NCBI RefSeq assembly: GCF_051622035.1
Contig: NC_135364.1
Location: 1,817,001 to 1,881,000 of the forward strand
Length of the DNA stretch: 64,000 nt
Source: Arctopsyche grandis
Taxonomy: Eukaryota > Arthropoda > Insecta > Trichoptera > Hydropsychidae
Reading direction: 5' to 3'
In this document: in pieces, positions 13,201 through 23,105 of the stretch
Layout: every line of letters starts with the position of its first letter
Position numbering within the stretch: position 1 is the stretch's first letter
Program-made: the position numbers and the translations under genes
The notes under the pieces: generated by a model
The model's database searches: none
Told to the model about the DNA's origin: nothing
The model's input: the letters and a program-made list of their open reading frames with translations, nothing else

Positions 13201-13939
13201 GTTCTTATCATGAAAGTGCAGTAGTGGGGAAAGAAATTTATGCCATTGGGGGATTGGACAATATTGGTAATAGATTAAACACAATGGAAATCGTTCATAC
13301 GCAACAAGATAAAATAACAACAGCCCCAGCAATGAAAGAAAAAAGAAGTAGTTTTGCAGTAAGAATTCATTGTTATATTCTTGAATCCTACAACTGGTCG
13401 ATTTGTATCCATCAGCTTTATAAACAAACATATTACAGTAAAGTGTTTTCGCTGAATACGATTTGTTGCAACTTGCAGGCTGTCGCAATGGGAGACCACA
13501 TTTACGCTATTGGAGGTTGTAATCCATCATCGATTCTTAAATCAGTAGAGCGATTTGACATCAAGTCTCAAACGTGGACATCATTGGCCAGTCTTCCTGA
13601 AATAAGGCATGGGCACAAGGCGATTGCTTTCGACGAGAAAATCATTTGCGTCGGTGAGTATCGCAGTCATTTAAATACAGTTCAAATTTATCTTATTTGC
13701 TGGGCGTTGTGTGATCGTTCTGAAAACTGGAACATTTTATAAACACAAATCGTTTGCTTTTTTTTTAATTTATATATTTATAAATATGTCTTGTTATAAT
13801 TTCAGGAGGTAAAAATTCAAAATCAGTAATGGAGTACGATCCAGATACAGACAAATGGACAGATCATGGATCAATTTCAGAAGCACGTTCCTATTTTAAT
13901 TTATTAGTAGCATCTATGCAAATTATGAAAAATGAATAA
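10207..13939 (+). CDS. KLHL gene B: BTB-BACK-Kelch protein, 10 exons, 558 aa
   Basis: Exons: 10207-10322, 10402-10556, 10642-10844, 10985-11182, 11268-11447, 11524-11676, 11906-12057, 13148-13358, 13479-13653, 13806-13939. All lengths equal those of gene A except exon 9 (one codon shorter) and exon 10, which ends at the normal MKNE stop. BTB about 20-125, BACK about 130-240, six Kelch repeats about 275-555. Exons 1-5 are nearly identical to gene A, while Kelch exons 8-9 differ more (GGLDNIGNR against GGLDVSGNT; GGCNPSS against GGCNNTSS). In Kelch 4 the usual DKW tryptophan is isoleucine (DKITTAP), which may weaken that blade. The stop is followed 16 bases later by AATAAA. Probable role: Cul3 adaptor, target unknown. 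Confidence 0.87.
12887..13086 (+). mobile_element. 200-bp retroposon in intron 7 of gene B, perfect 15-bp target duplication
   Basis: Same family as 2413-2646. It lies between two exact copies of ATTCCCATCGTTCAT (12872-12886 and 13087-13101) and ends in AAAAATCAAAATTAA. Gene A has the matching unoccupied site near 6061 (GCAATCCCTATCGTTCACAT). Perfect duplication and low divergence from 39545-39740 suggest recent insertion after the A/B split. Confidence 0.88.
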
Positions 13940-14029
13940 TTTGTTGAATAAATATTCGAAAAAGTCGTAGTTTATTTTAATTCAACCCAATTAGACACAC
14001 CCAAGTGCGCTCTTGACAATGTGGCATAC

Positions 14030-14480
14030 CATGTAAGTGTGCATTACCGGTTTTCAGTAACCCGGTTGACCGTTAATTATGTTCAAATTCCATTACCGAA
14101 TTACCGGTAAATGATTCCGGTAATTTCGGTAAATAAAAAAAAATATTTCTAATTTAAAAATATTTTTGAACTATGGTATTATTATACATATATCATGATA
14201 TTTGCAATGAACAGGTTCGATGCATTTTTATAACCCTCTTATTAGCTTGTAATTAAATTCATTCGTCAAACAATCACTAAATATTCGATTGAAGACAAGG
14301 ACGAAAATGAAGACAGAGAAGATTGCGGCAATAATGAAGTTTTTTGATTTTTAACTGAACCATTTGAAGTTTCTTCGAAAGATATTATAAATAATGGGTG
14401 GCAGTCAGGTTGCTCGACGGCTAAAAAACCAGTGTTTATTTTTATTATCAACCATTTTTTTTTGCTCCTGCTTTCTCAGA
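14030..14480. other. Possible decayed hAT fragment with ACCGGTAA motifs
   Basis: The stretch has repeated ATTACCGGT / ACCGGTAATTTCGGT motifs (14040-14130), a phrase common in ends of some hAT elements, then an AT-rich tract with only short translatable pieces. No complete reading frame and no matching second end were found. Confidence 0.25.
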
Positions 14481-15499
14481 CAACGGAGAGGTCTATTATT
14501 ATTTTTTGGCAGAAACTTGACCGCCGCTCGTTAGTTATAAACATTTAACTCATAATAAAATACGAAAGATTATGTATATATAAAAAATGTTGATTGGCTC
14601 GAGATTCGTATGTATATGTGTTTTTTTATTCGCGCGATTTTTCTATATCTTGGTGTTGTTCGGTCGATGTCTCAAAATCTGGCAATTCCTGTTCAAAATG
14701 AATATTGGAATCTAGTCGGGTATTTTATCTTTCGTTTGTAGTACTTTTGAGTTTTCAAATCCCTCTAAGTAGTCGTCCAATTCAAATCAAAAGTAAAAAG
14801 TACGTATTTTCACTTAGAATTTTATCCCACTGTTAATATTATTTTATATTGAGTATTTTCCATTGAAACATGTTTATTGGGATAGTGCTCTGGCCACACT
14901 ATTTTTTGTTTTTGTTTAAAAGGGTTAATTAGAGTGTGTTGGTAAAATTTTAAAATTGGTTTTTTAAATTGGTAAAATTCGAGCTAAAAATTCGTATTAG
15001 TTGAGCACGGCTTTGCTTTGTGTATACTGTACGCTCGACTTGCGCTGAACGCGCGAGCTAATCAACATTAGTGAGTAGAGTGACTCAAATGTTGATCTCG
15101 TGCATTCAGATCATATCGCATCATATATGTAACAGCGGTTTTTGACACTCTTTCGAATTTCTTTAGAATATTTCAAAAATATCGAATGCTGGGTCTATTT
15201 GCTTGGTAGTTGTAAACAAACACTACCCACTGTAACTATGTACGTACACATTTTTTTTTTGTAATTTACAATATTTACAACATTTTTATAATCGGATTGC
15301 AGATAGGCATTAAGGAAATATGATTTTTTGCATATGATTTTGAAATATGATTATGGCTATTGTTAACTTCGAAGAAAATCTTTTTTTTTATTTTATATTA
15401 TTGTGAAACGCATATTTTTATATGGGCTTGCCCTATGAGTATCCGTCTCTTAATTATAATTGTACCAAAAATAATGTTAATAAAGCATTTGAACTATCT

Positions 15500-15640
15500 A
15501 AGCTAACATATTTATTTATTTATTTAAGTTTAAGTTTGTGGCCATTGTGGAATTACAGGAGTCCGTAATGCGCCACAATGGTCAAAAAAATACAGAGAGA
15601 TGAGAAAAATAAAAATATATACATATATTTTTACCTGTCC
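15500..15640 (-). mobile_element. 3' tail of a non-LTR element (minus strand)
   Basis: On the minus strand this reads CCATTGTGGCGCATTACGG, a short stem partner TCCACAATGG, then AAACTTAAACTTAAATAAATAAATAAAT. A stem-loop followed by a TAAA-type simple tail is typical of 3' ends of several LINE clades. It is absent from the duplicated segment near 30660, so it inserted after that duplication or replaced sequence there. Confidence 0.45.
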
Positions 15641-16032
15641 AGACAGGTAGCCTATTATACATATAATTGGGGCTTTTAGATAAAGAAAAATTTATTTGAA
15701 ATAAACATAAAAATTTAAAAAAAAAGTTATACTACATACATATGTAAACGTATGTATGTACATATAAACGACAAAAAAATAAAAACCACGAAATTTTAAT
15801 TGTGTTAAATTTTAATTGTGATATTTATTGCGAAATTGTCAATATGGGACATTTATAATATAAAAAATAATCCTGCTTTTTTGTAATTTTATTTTTTAAA
15901 TGGTTAATTTATCAATTTCAATTAATATGTAATTTTTAAATTAAATAAATTATTTTATTTAATTTAAAAAACAATAAAGGGGTGACAAATTTGATATTTG
16001 CCAAGGGCGACATAAACATCGCTACGGCTCTG
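15640..16032 (+). mobile_element. 3' part of a hAT relic (second copy of 30690-31108)
   Basis: Almost identical to the right part of the element in intron 8 of gene C: it shares CCAGACAGGTAGCCTATTAT, the AT-rich body and the right end GGGCGACATAAACATCGCTA through CGGCTCTG. It has no coding capacity. It was copied together with the Kelch exon remnants that follow. Confidence 0.7.
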
Positions 16033-16090
16033 CCTATAACTGATCAATTTGTATTAATCATCGCTGAATACCATTTGTTATAACTTGCAG

Positions 16091-16311
16091 GCTGTAACAA
16101 TGGGAAACCACGAATAAACAAGAATATTTTCTTAATTTAATTTTAATATTAATCAACGTGTCTTTAAATATTTTCAGGAGGTCAGAATTCAAAATCAGTG
16201 CTGAAATATGATCCAGGCACAGACAAATGGACAGATCATGGATCAATTTCAGAACCACGTTCCTATTTTAATATATTAGTAGCACCTACGCACATAATGA
16301 AGAATGAATAA
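16091..16311 (+). pseudogene. Orphan KLHL exons 9 (stub) and 10
   Basis: After an intact acceptor (TTGCAG) the first ~20 bases of exon 9 are present (GCTGTAACAATGGGAAACCA), then the rest of exon 9 and its donor are deleted. Exon 10 follows at 16178-16311 with acceptor TTTTCAG and an open frame from GGQNSKSVLKYDPG to MKNE and stop. Sequence matches gene C exon 10 except Leu to Ile and Met to Thr changes. No upstream BTB or BACK exons exist here, so it is a fragment carried by a segmental duplication of the end of gene C. Confidence 0.85.
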
Positions 16312-16928
16312 AGTGTGAAATAAATATTCGTAAAATACGTATCTTATTTCAATTCTACACAATTACAGACATCTATGAGACTATAAGTACTCGATAATGT
16401 GCTAAACATGTACATATATACGTTCTTATTATTTTCATCGATGGAAAACTTTCGTCGTATTAAAAGAACGTTAAATTTAAAAAATCATTGAAAGAATCTT
16501 CTGTGCCTCCGACCAATCGATTTATATCAACAAAAATTTCCAAAACTGGGTTTTTTCATATATATCGTTTTTGAGAATAGTTTCGATTTTAATTTTAAGT
16601 ATTATTGAATTAAACAAACTCTCGATATTCATCTAAGTCACCGTTTCGCTCGAATGTCTTCATAAAAAGCGCGCCACGCTCGATATGGGATGAAGAATTA
16701 GTCTAAGAAGAAGAATTAGATAACCTATAGAAGAATTAGTTAACCTTTGTCTGAATTGTGTTAATAAACAAGATTTGTCGGATTTATTAAATCAATAAGA
16801 TTTTCTACGAGATTTTCCATCATAAGGATTTTATATGATTTTGAAGTAATTTTAAAAATAATTAAAGAAAAATTTCGTGAAACTACTGCTCGAGACTACT
16901 GCTAAAAATATCAATTATTTCATTAATA

Positions 16929-17027
16929 ATGGTTTGTATGATTCTTCATCATGTATCTGGGGAACTAGCAGCGTTCAACAAAAATTTACAGAAAACACTC
17001 CACTCCAATTTGCAAGAGTTTTTTCAG
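16929..17027 (+). CDS. Unrecognised possible first exon, duplicated at 32177
   Basis: An ATG opens 33 codons beginning MVCMILHHVSGELAAFNK and ending ...LQEFFQ at a possible donor (CAG|GTAATT). The same exon-like segment occurs at 32177-32275 with one residue changed (S to F). The reading frame is kept in both copies, but they are recent duplicates, so this is weak evidence of function. No partner exon was identified and I do not recognise the protein. Confidence 0.2.
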
Positions 17028-17300
17028 GTAATTTTTGAAATAAAAATTTCCATACATTGGTTGTTTGGCCTGTTCAGCTGTTTGGTTTTTCACATAGCGA
17101 CCCTGTGGTCTAGAAGAAACATTGGTTGTGGTCAGTTTTTATTAATTTAAAATAGGAGACAATTTGGAACTAATTGATCATGCATGCAAGGCGACAATCC
17201 GAAGCCCAATCATTTAGAGAATCGCTCTGTAATAAATGGGCATCACATAGGCCATTAATTATTAAATCAAAACAATAAAAAAAAACAGGAGAACATTTTT

Positions 17301-18207
17301 GCCTTCTAGGGCTTCGCCCTCGGCGCCCCCATGAGCAATTGCCGTTTAGGACTTCGCCCCCCTTAGCTGACGGATTTTAGGGCTTCGCCCCTCCGCGCCC
17401 CCGTGATTAAATGCCGTCTAGGGCTTCGCCCCCATGATCAGTTGCCTTTTAGGGCTTCGCCCCTCCGCGCTCCCATGATAAATTGCCGTCTAGGGCTTCG
17501 CCCCCCTTAGTTAATGCCTTTTAGGGCTTCGCCCCTCCGCGCCCCCATGATTAAATGCCGTCTAGGGCTTCGCCCCCATGATCAGTTGCCGTTTAGGGCT
17601 TCGCCCCATAAGGCTGCGCCCCATGAGGCTGCGCCCCTTTCGGGGCCCCATGCGGCTGAGCTCCATAAGGCGGCGCCCCATAAGGCTGCGCCCCATAAGG
17701 CAGCGCCCCATAAGGCTGCGCCCGATAAGGCTGCGCCCCATAAAGCTGCGCCCCCCTGCGCCCCATGAGGCTGCGCCCCCTTCGGGGCCACATGCGGCTG
17801 AGCTCCATAAGGCGGCGCCCCATAAGGCTGCGCCCCATAAGGCTGCGCCCCATAAGGCAGCGCCCCATAAGGCTGCGCCCCATAAGACTGCGCCCCATAA
17901 GGCTGCGCCCGATAAGGCTGCGCACCATAAAGCTGCGCACCATAAAGCTGCGCCCCCCTGCGCCCCATGAGGCTGCGTCCCCTTCGGGGCCACATGCGGC
18001 TGAGCTCCATAAGGCGGCGCCCCATAAGGCTGCGCCCCATAAGGCAGCGCCCCATAAGGCTGCGCCCCATAAGACTGCGCCCCATAAGGCTGCGCCCCAT
18101 AAAGCTGCGCCCCATAAAGCTGCGCCCCCCTGCGCCCCCTTCGTGGCCCCATGAGGCTGCGCCCTCTTCGGGTCCCCATAAGGCTGTAGCGCCCCTGGCA
18201 GGGCCCC
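17301..18207. repeat. GC-rich minisatellite block (~0.9 kb) in AT-rich DNA
   Basis: Two related repeat types. At 17301-17600, units of about 60-110 bases contain TAGGGCTTCGCCCC and CCGCGCCCCCATGAT. At 17600-18200, a 15-base unit CCCCATAAGGCTGCG is repeated tens of times in three larger blocks of about 200 bases, each headed by CCATGCGGCTGAGCTCCATA. Because 15 is a multiple of 3, long overlapping reading frames appear on both strands; these are repeat artefacts. The matching duplicated segment (32330-32690) lacks the block, so it arrived or expanded there after the duplication. GGGCGAAGCCC-type palindromes, a Helitron-like 5' end at 18383 and a similar GC-rich repeat at 25815 suggest that Helitron-like elements carry it. 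Confidence 0.85.
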
Positions 18208-18383
18208 ATGAAACTACTCGCCTTGCGCCTCCGCGGGGGTGAATCCATTGAATCGAAAAAAACAAATCGGCACCCATGGATCGAAAAAAAAAAATCGAAT
18301 CACGTGTTCGATGACGTCACTGATCTACGGACGATGACGAAGGATACTTACATACAAAGTCTCTTTCCAAATTATATATTAGA
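18208..18383 (-). mobile_element. Helitron-like 5' end (minus strand) beside the minisatellite
   Basis: Read on the minus strand from 18383 it starts TCTAATATATAATTTGGAAA then GAGACTTTG, preceded by A. The same start occurs at 37341 (plus) and, variant, at 21404 (plus), where a complete TC...CTAG unit can be seen. A 5' TC placed after A fits Helitron insertion between A and T. The 3' end of this copy was not found, so its extent is uncertain. Confidence 0.4.
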
Positions 18384-18936
18384 TATGAGAGTTAAAACTA
18401 TAAATATTTATATATTATAGATAAGGAGAACCAATAGAGCAAATTTCATAAAATATAGAGTGAATTATAGGCGTTTAAACAATTAAAATTGATAAGGCCG
18501 TGTTATGGCGAACAGTTTACGCCTTGTTAAACAACGCTTGTTAAACGTCAGGAAGATTTACTTTCCCTGTTTTTAAAACGCGTTGTATACGATATTTTAT
18601 CTCCAACGTAATGGCAGACGATACATTAACGTGTATTGATGACCAAAATGAGCAATATGGCAAAGTATGAAAACGATCGGATAAGAGATAAAAATGAGCA
18701 CTAACACGAAAGCCATGTGAAACGTAAAGGAGGTAAGTAAAAAGAGGAATTCTTTCGGATTAAGTATGACTCATCGTTATAAAATCTATATATGTTTATA
18801 GATCGACTTGTCAATGCAAATTTATTTTATTAACTGGGCGTTATGTGATCTTTCTTAAAATTGGAACGTTTTTTGAACACGATTCGATTGCTACTTTAAT
18901 GTAAATATCAAGCAATTTAAATAATAATTCTTTTAG
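18384..18936. other. Intergenic stretch, no gene seen
   Basis: AT-rich sequence. From about 18740 (GAGGAATTCTTTCGG) it resumes collinearity with 32705 onward. A palindrome-like phrase TTGTTAAACAACGCTTGTTAAAC occurs near 18525. No coding signal. Confidence 0.4.
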
Positions 18937-19070
18937 GGGGCTTAAATTCAAAATCGATGTTGGAGTACGATCCAGGTAGAAATGAATGGACAGATCGTGG
19001 AGTAATTTCAGAACAAAGTTTCAACTTTAATTTATTACTTGTACCTATGCACATAATGAAGAATGAATAA
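18937..19070 (+). pseudogene. Orphan KLHL exon 10, open and with a good acceptor
   Basis: Exactly 134 bases, like exon 10 of genes B, C, E and F, after acceptor TTTTAG. It encodes GLNSKSMLEYDPGRNEWTD and ends MKNE, stop. The first double glycine of this blade has become Gly-Leu context. It belongs to a more diverged paralogue (RNEWTDRGVIS) than the surrounding copies, so it is the surviving last exon of a lost array member. No exon 9 lies upstream. It could act only as an alternative terminal exon for an upstream gene. Confidence 0.75.
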
Positions 19071-19489
19071 ATTGTGGAATAAATATTCGAAAGATACGTA
19101 TTTTATTTCAATTTAACACAATTACAGACATCTACCAAGATTAGCACTCGACATGTGCTAACCATGTACATATGTACATACATACATATGTAAGTCGTTA
19201 TTATTTTCATCGATGGATGTAGTGGAAAACTTTCGTTATATCAAGAGAACGTTAAATTAAACAAATAATTCACCTGTGCCTCCAACCAATGGATTTATCT
19301 CAATAACAATTTCGTAAAGTGGGTTTTTTCATATATCTCATTTTTGAGAATAGTTTCGATTTTAATTTCAAGTATTATTAAATGAAACAAACTCTCAATA
19401 TTCATCTATTACATTATTTAAATGAGTCGATTATGACAAATTTTTACTGATCAGTGAGTATTCAAAGTCACCGTTTCGCTCGAATGTCC

Positions 19490-20012
19490 CCTTCAATTAC
19501 CTTAACTGGTAGTGGCCAAGATTTAGAAAAAATGCAAAATATACAGAATAAAGCTATGAGAGGTATTTTGAATGTGAGTAGATTTGAGAGTATTGGAAGT
19601 ATGTATGTTAGATTAATTGGGATGGATGAGTATTATAATTAGTCTAAATATTGGTACATTGTCTTTTGTTTGTAAGTTAGATCATAAGTTATTGCCTAAG
19701 TACTTTAATGATTATATAATAAGGAATAGAGATAAACATAGTTTTTATATTAGAAATAAGGACAAACTAGTTGTAAGTAGAGTAAGAAAAAATGATACAA
19801 CTGGGGGTGTTTTTCACAGGGGTGTATAATGCCCTCCCTGAGTGCATCAGGTCTGCTAAGACCATGGATGCATTCTTGCGAGGTGCGAAGAGACACCTCT
19901 GTGAGGGACAGTATATAAATAAATTAATTATAAATTTTAGAGTTAAGTAATTAAGATGTATTTTTAAATTAGCTTGATAGCTAACATAGTATATAAATAA
20001 ACTGAACACAAA
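19490..20012 (+). mobile_element. 3' end of a non-LTR retrotransposon (copy 1)
   Basis: Translation in shifting frames gives LEKMQNIQNKAMRGILNVSR, then LSFVCKLDHKLLPKYF, RNRDKHSFYIRNKDKL and TTGGVFHRGV...YNALPECIRSAK, a typical C terminus downstream of a LINE reverse transcriptase. It ends ATAAATAAACTGAACACAAA. Several frameshifts make it dead. The copy at 33440-33955 is better preserved; both belong to the same segmental duplication. Confidence 0.7.
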
Positions 20013-20665
20013 AAACTACGAATTTTATGAAATCAAAGGAAGCCAAAATTACCTGTTTTTTATCATTTCATTTTGACGTGACGTTTTGATGAAAACATGA
20101 TGTAAAAGAATTTGAGAACCGCGTTCTTATTTGAATTTCACAGTAGCAGCTATGCACATAATGAAGAATGAATAAATTGTTAGATCAAAATTGAACAAAA
20201 AATTTAAAAACAACTACTACTTCCGGTTTACAGAAACTTTTCAACTCTGGAAAAGTGCATTGTTTGTAAAAATACTATTATAAATTTCCAACTGTGTGGA
20301 AAAAATCGCATCACATCCGATATATTTAATTATCTGATTTTTATTGGATACCATTTATCGGCCCGGCAAAATAGGTATTTATCACTAAACTACATATGTA
20401 TATGCGAATGCTCATCTCTAGAACATTTCGCCCCGCAAATTTAAAGAGTGCCCCTCTCTAAAATAGCTCGTACGACGGATTCGGTGTTCGCCTGGAAAAT
20501 CAAACGTCAAATGGGTTGCCAGTAACAAAAATAAATACCGACCCTAACAACCTAATCTTAAATGAAAAGTTCCAACCCTTACATTGATAATATATATTTT
20601 TTAATTAATGTTACGTAAAAATTATATATACTTACGTACGTACATATTTATATACATATATATAT
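20013..20665. other. Intergenic stretch with decayed repeats
   Basis: No gene. Near 20105-20175 a decayed copy of the end of KLHL exon 10 can be recognised (AGAACCGCGTTCTTATTTGA ... ATGAAGAATGAATAA). Near 20220 lies one unit of the dispersed CTACTTCCGGTTTACAG repeat. Confidence 0.4.
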
Positions 20666-20834
20666 CAGTGGCATGCCGTGGAAATATCCCTATTTTAACT
20701 GCACGGCCTTACCTACTTACGTGTGCAAGGGGACTAGGTGACGTCATACCGAGTCTCCTTGTATCCTGCTTGTAACCGCACATGTTAGTAAAGCTGTGTG
20801 GTAAAAACAGAGAGATTTTCACGGCACACCACTG
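20666..20834. mobile_element. hAT-type MITE, 169 bp, with terminal inverted repeats
   Basis: Begins CAGTGGCATGCCGTGGAAAT and ends ATTTTCACGGCACACCACTG, which are inverted repeats of each other over 20 bases with three mismatches. CAGTGG-type ends fit hAT elements. The same family occurs at 45073-45191. The flanks are TA-rich microsatellite, so an 8-bp target duplication cannot be confirmed. No coding capacity. Confidence 0.75.
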
Positions 20835-21264
20835 GTATGTACATACATATGTATATACAAATACCGAGGCAAAACGTATGTACTACTTTCAAGTTAAGAA
20901 AAACATATCAAAATTATGATTTTCTAAAATATGTACCTATGTATATTATATATAATATATTATATAGGAGAAGACCTGCATACATACATACATATGTAGG
21001 TCTTCAGCAGACAACATATTATAGAAATAATTGATCGTGATCGAAAGGCGACTATCAATAGCCAATCATTTAGAGAATCTATTTTATATCGCTCTATAAT
21101 AGATTGACGACGGATAGGCAATTCATTCTTAAATTTAAATAAAAAACAGAAGACGTGAAGTAAACAAAAATTGACATTGAATGAATTTTAACATAAGAAA
21201 TGACACACGTGTGCACATTTGTATTATAAAAAAAAAATTTGACCATAATTACAATCGACTAAAT
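20835..21264. other. Repeat-rich intergenic stretch
   Basis: No gene. Contains a near-palindrome GAAGACCTGCATACATACAT ... ATGTAGGTCTTC (20969-21006) and a repeat (about 21025-21150, phrase CAATCATTTAGAGAATC) that also occurs at 17170-17260. Confidence 0.4.
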
Positions 21265-23097
21265 CAGCGTTTCCCAACCTGTGGTACCCTACGTTTCCCA
21301 ACCATGAACCGCGTACCACTTGGTGGTACGCGAAAAAAATCAGTACTGGCGGACATGCAGGAATGAATGATTTACAATTATAAAAATATAAATATTTTTT
21401 ATATCTATGTAATATATAATTTCTAAAGAGACTTTGTAAGTTTGTATCTTTGTTTGGGAACTTCGAAAACAAACTAAAATTTCCATGACGACAATACAAT
21501 TGGTTGTATTACAAATACTATTAGATTTGCCATGTTTAAGCTGTTTATATTACAAATACTGATCGAAGCCTGGTAAAACAACTAGTAATTAATAAACATT
21601 ATCTTAATTTGTCATCGTTGACGTCAATATGTACAGTCGATGATCGAAAATCAGGCAATCGATACGTTTTCCTCAGATCCGGCATGGATTTTGGAGTGCA
21701 TTTTTAAATTTACCGCGTTCACGCTCCAATAAATAAATAACTTGAATTTGACACTTGAGAACAGTTCGATAATAATATTTAATGATGCAGATAAAATTGA
21801 AAGTACAAACATATGATAAGAAAATTAGATTTTTGGAATTTATGTATCGAAAATGATCAAACTGAAGTATTCGAAACTTTAAATAATTTCTTATCTGAAA
21901 ACAAGAGTCGTATGTCTCGGGATATACGTGAAAAAATAATTGAATATTTAATAGGGCTGATATCGTCTTTTACGCAGTGCTTCACTAAACCTTTTAGAAG
22001 CAAACAATTTGATTTCAAACCCCTTTGATAATGAACATTTTCGGACAGCTACCAAAGAAAAGGAGAACTTGATTGAACTTTCAAATTATAGCATTTAAAT
22101 ACTGAATTCGAAATTAATAAGGTTATTAATTTTTGGTTATTAGTGAAGAATGTAAACAGCTTTATGACATAGCGTTTAAATTTCTTTCGCTGTTTACTAT
22201 CACTGAACTGGTTGAGAGAGCTTTCTCTTCATATATTTTAATAAGACAAATATAGATATTGATTGAATCCAGCTCCAGAACTAGGGGAAATCTCGCACCA
22301 TTTGAACCAACTTAAAAAAAACTAAGCACAACGATCTCAATAAATTTATTTTATGAGATTTAATGAAAAGAAAACATATTATGTGTACTTTGTAATTTTG
22401 TGTTTTTATTAAAATAATATATTTATTATGAATAATAGAAGTATGACAAGATAGTAGATAAATATATTAAACTTTGAGCATATTACATATAATTGTGACT
22501 CCGCAAAAAAAAATTTTCCATAAAATTTCTTACCAAAACAGACCTACATATTGCGTGTATTCTGTCTTCACATTCCTTGCCATGCAAATATTATATATAA
22601 TAATTGCTTGTATAATAAACAAATACTATATATAATAAACACTTGCAAAAACAAATTTCATGAAATACAATCATTTTTATATGGTGGTACAATTTATTGT
22701 TATTTTTATTTTATTTTATTTTATTTAAAAAAAAATCAATACCACAGAGACTTGACAGGTTGCCCCAAAGCGTCAATGTGATTATAATACAAATAATAAA
22801 AATCATAAAAATTATAAAAAAAAACATCATAAAAAAATAATAAAAATCATAAATAAAAAAAACATAAAAAAATAATAAAAATCATAAATAAAAAAAACAT
22901 AAAAAAATAATAAAAATCACGTAAAAAATATGTACACAAAATAAAAACAAAGAAATAAGATTGAAAAATTTATATCGTGCTATTTAGGATGTGTTCCACC
23001 AACTCAACATAACTGGCATCGAAGAGGTCCAAGTAATGTGCCAGTAAGTTATGTACTACCAAGTGGTACTCGAGTCAAAAAAGGTTGGGAAACGCTG
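21265..23097 (+). mobile_element. Decayed 1.83-kb hAT (ZBED/Charlie-like) transposon with perfect 8-bp TSD
   Basis: The ends CAGCGTTTCCCAACCT and AGGTTGGGAAACGCTG are exact 16-base inverted repeats, flanked by identical 8-base target duplications GACTAAAT (21257-21264, 23098-23105). Inside, 21813-22028 encodes a piece resembling the middle of ZBED5/ZBED8-type hAT transposases (IRKLDFWNLCIEN, LNNFLSENKSRM). Downstream, in broken frames, parts of the C-terminal dimerisation region can be read near 22060-22320 (for example NPAPELGEISHHLNQL). Internal stops show it is inactive. A 182-bp Helitron-like element and an AAAAATCATAAATAAAAA tandem repeat (22784-22930) sit inside it. Confidence 0.88.
21404..21585 (+). 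mobile_element. 182-bp non-autonomous Helitron-like element nested in the hAT relic
   Basis: Starts TCTATGTAATATATAATTTC right after A and ends ACAACTAG right before T, matching the Helitron rule of 5' TC, 3' CTRR, insertion between A and T and no target duplication. The sequence before the 3' end (ATTACAAATACTGATCGAAG) matches the ends at 26970-27000 and 34053-34089 (ATACCGAGCAAAGCCGGCTA). It has no coding capacity. Confidence 0.55.
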
Positions 23098-23105
23098 GAC
23101 TAAAT

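Larger units (their letters stand above)
8180..14990. repeat. Second copy of the tandem duplication unit (contains gene B)
   Basis: Collinear with 1-7720: the same 5' flank, the same antisense LINE, then gene B and the 3' flank ending near the phrase CTGGCCACACTATTTTTTGT (7384 and 14890). Differences include the extra retroposon in intron 2 of A only, the retroposon in intron 7 of B only, and absence of the partial exon 7 copies from B. Confidence 0.85.

Noticed and set aside
13174-13499. Antisense open frames opposite exons 8-9 of gene B
   Set aside because: Shadow frames on the opposite strand of a well-supported Kelch exon; no domain, not conserved in sister genes.
17301-18207. CRISPR-like regular repeats
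   Set aside because: The repeats have no unique spacers, units are contiguous, and the DNA is eukaryotic.
17562-18277. Long open frames of about 230 codons on the minus strand and 70-130 codons on the plus strand
   Set aside because: They come entirely from a 15-base GC-rich minisatellite with no stops; several frames on both strands are open at once and none has domain structure.
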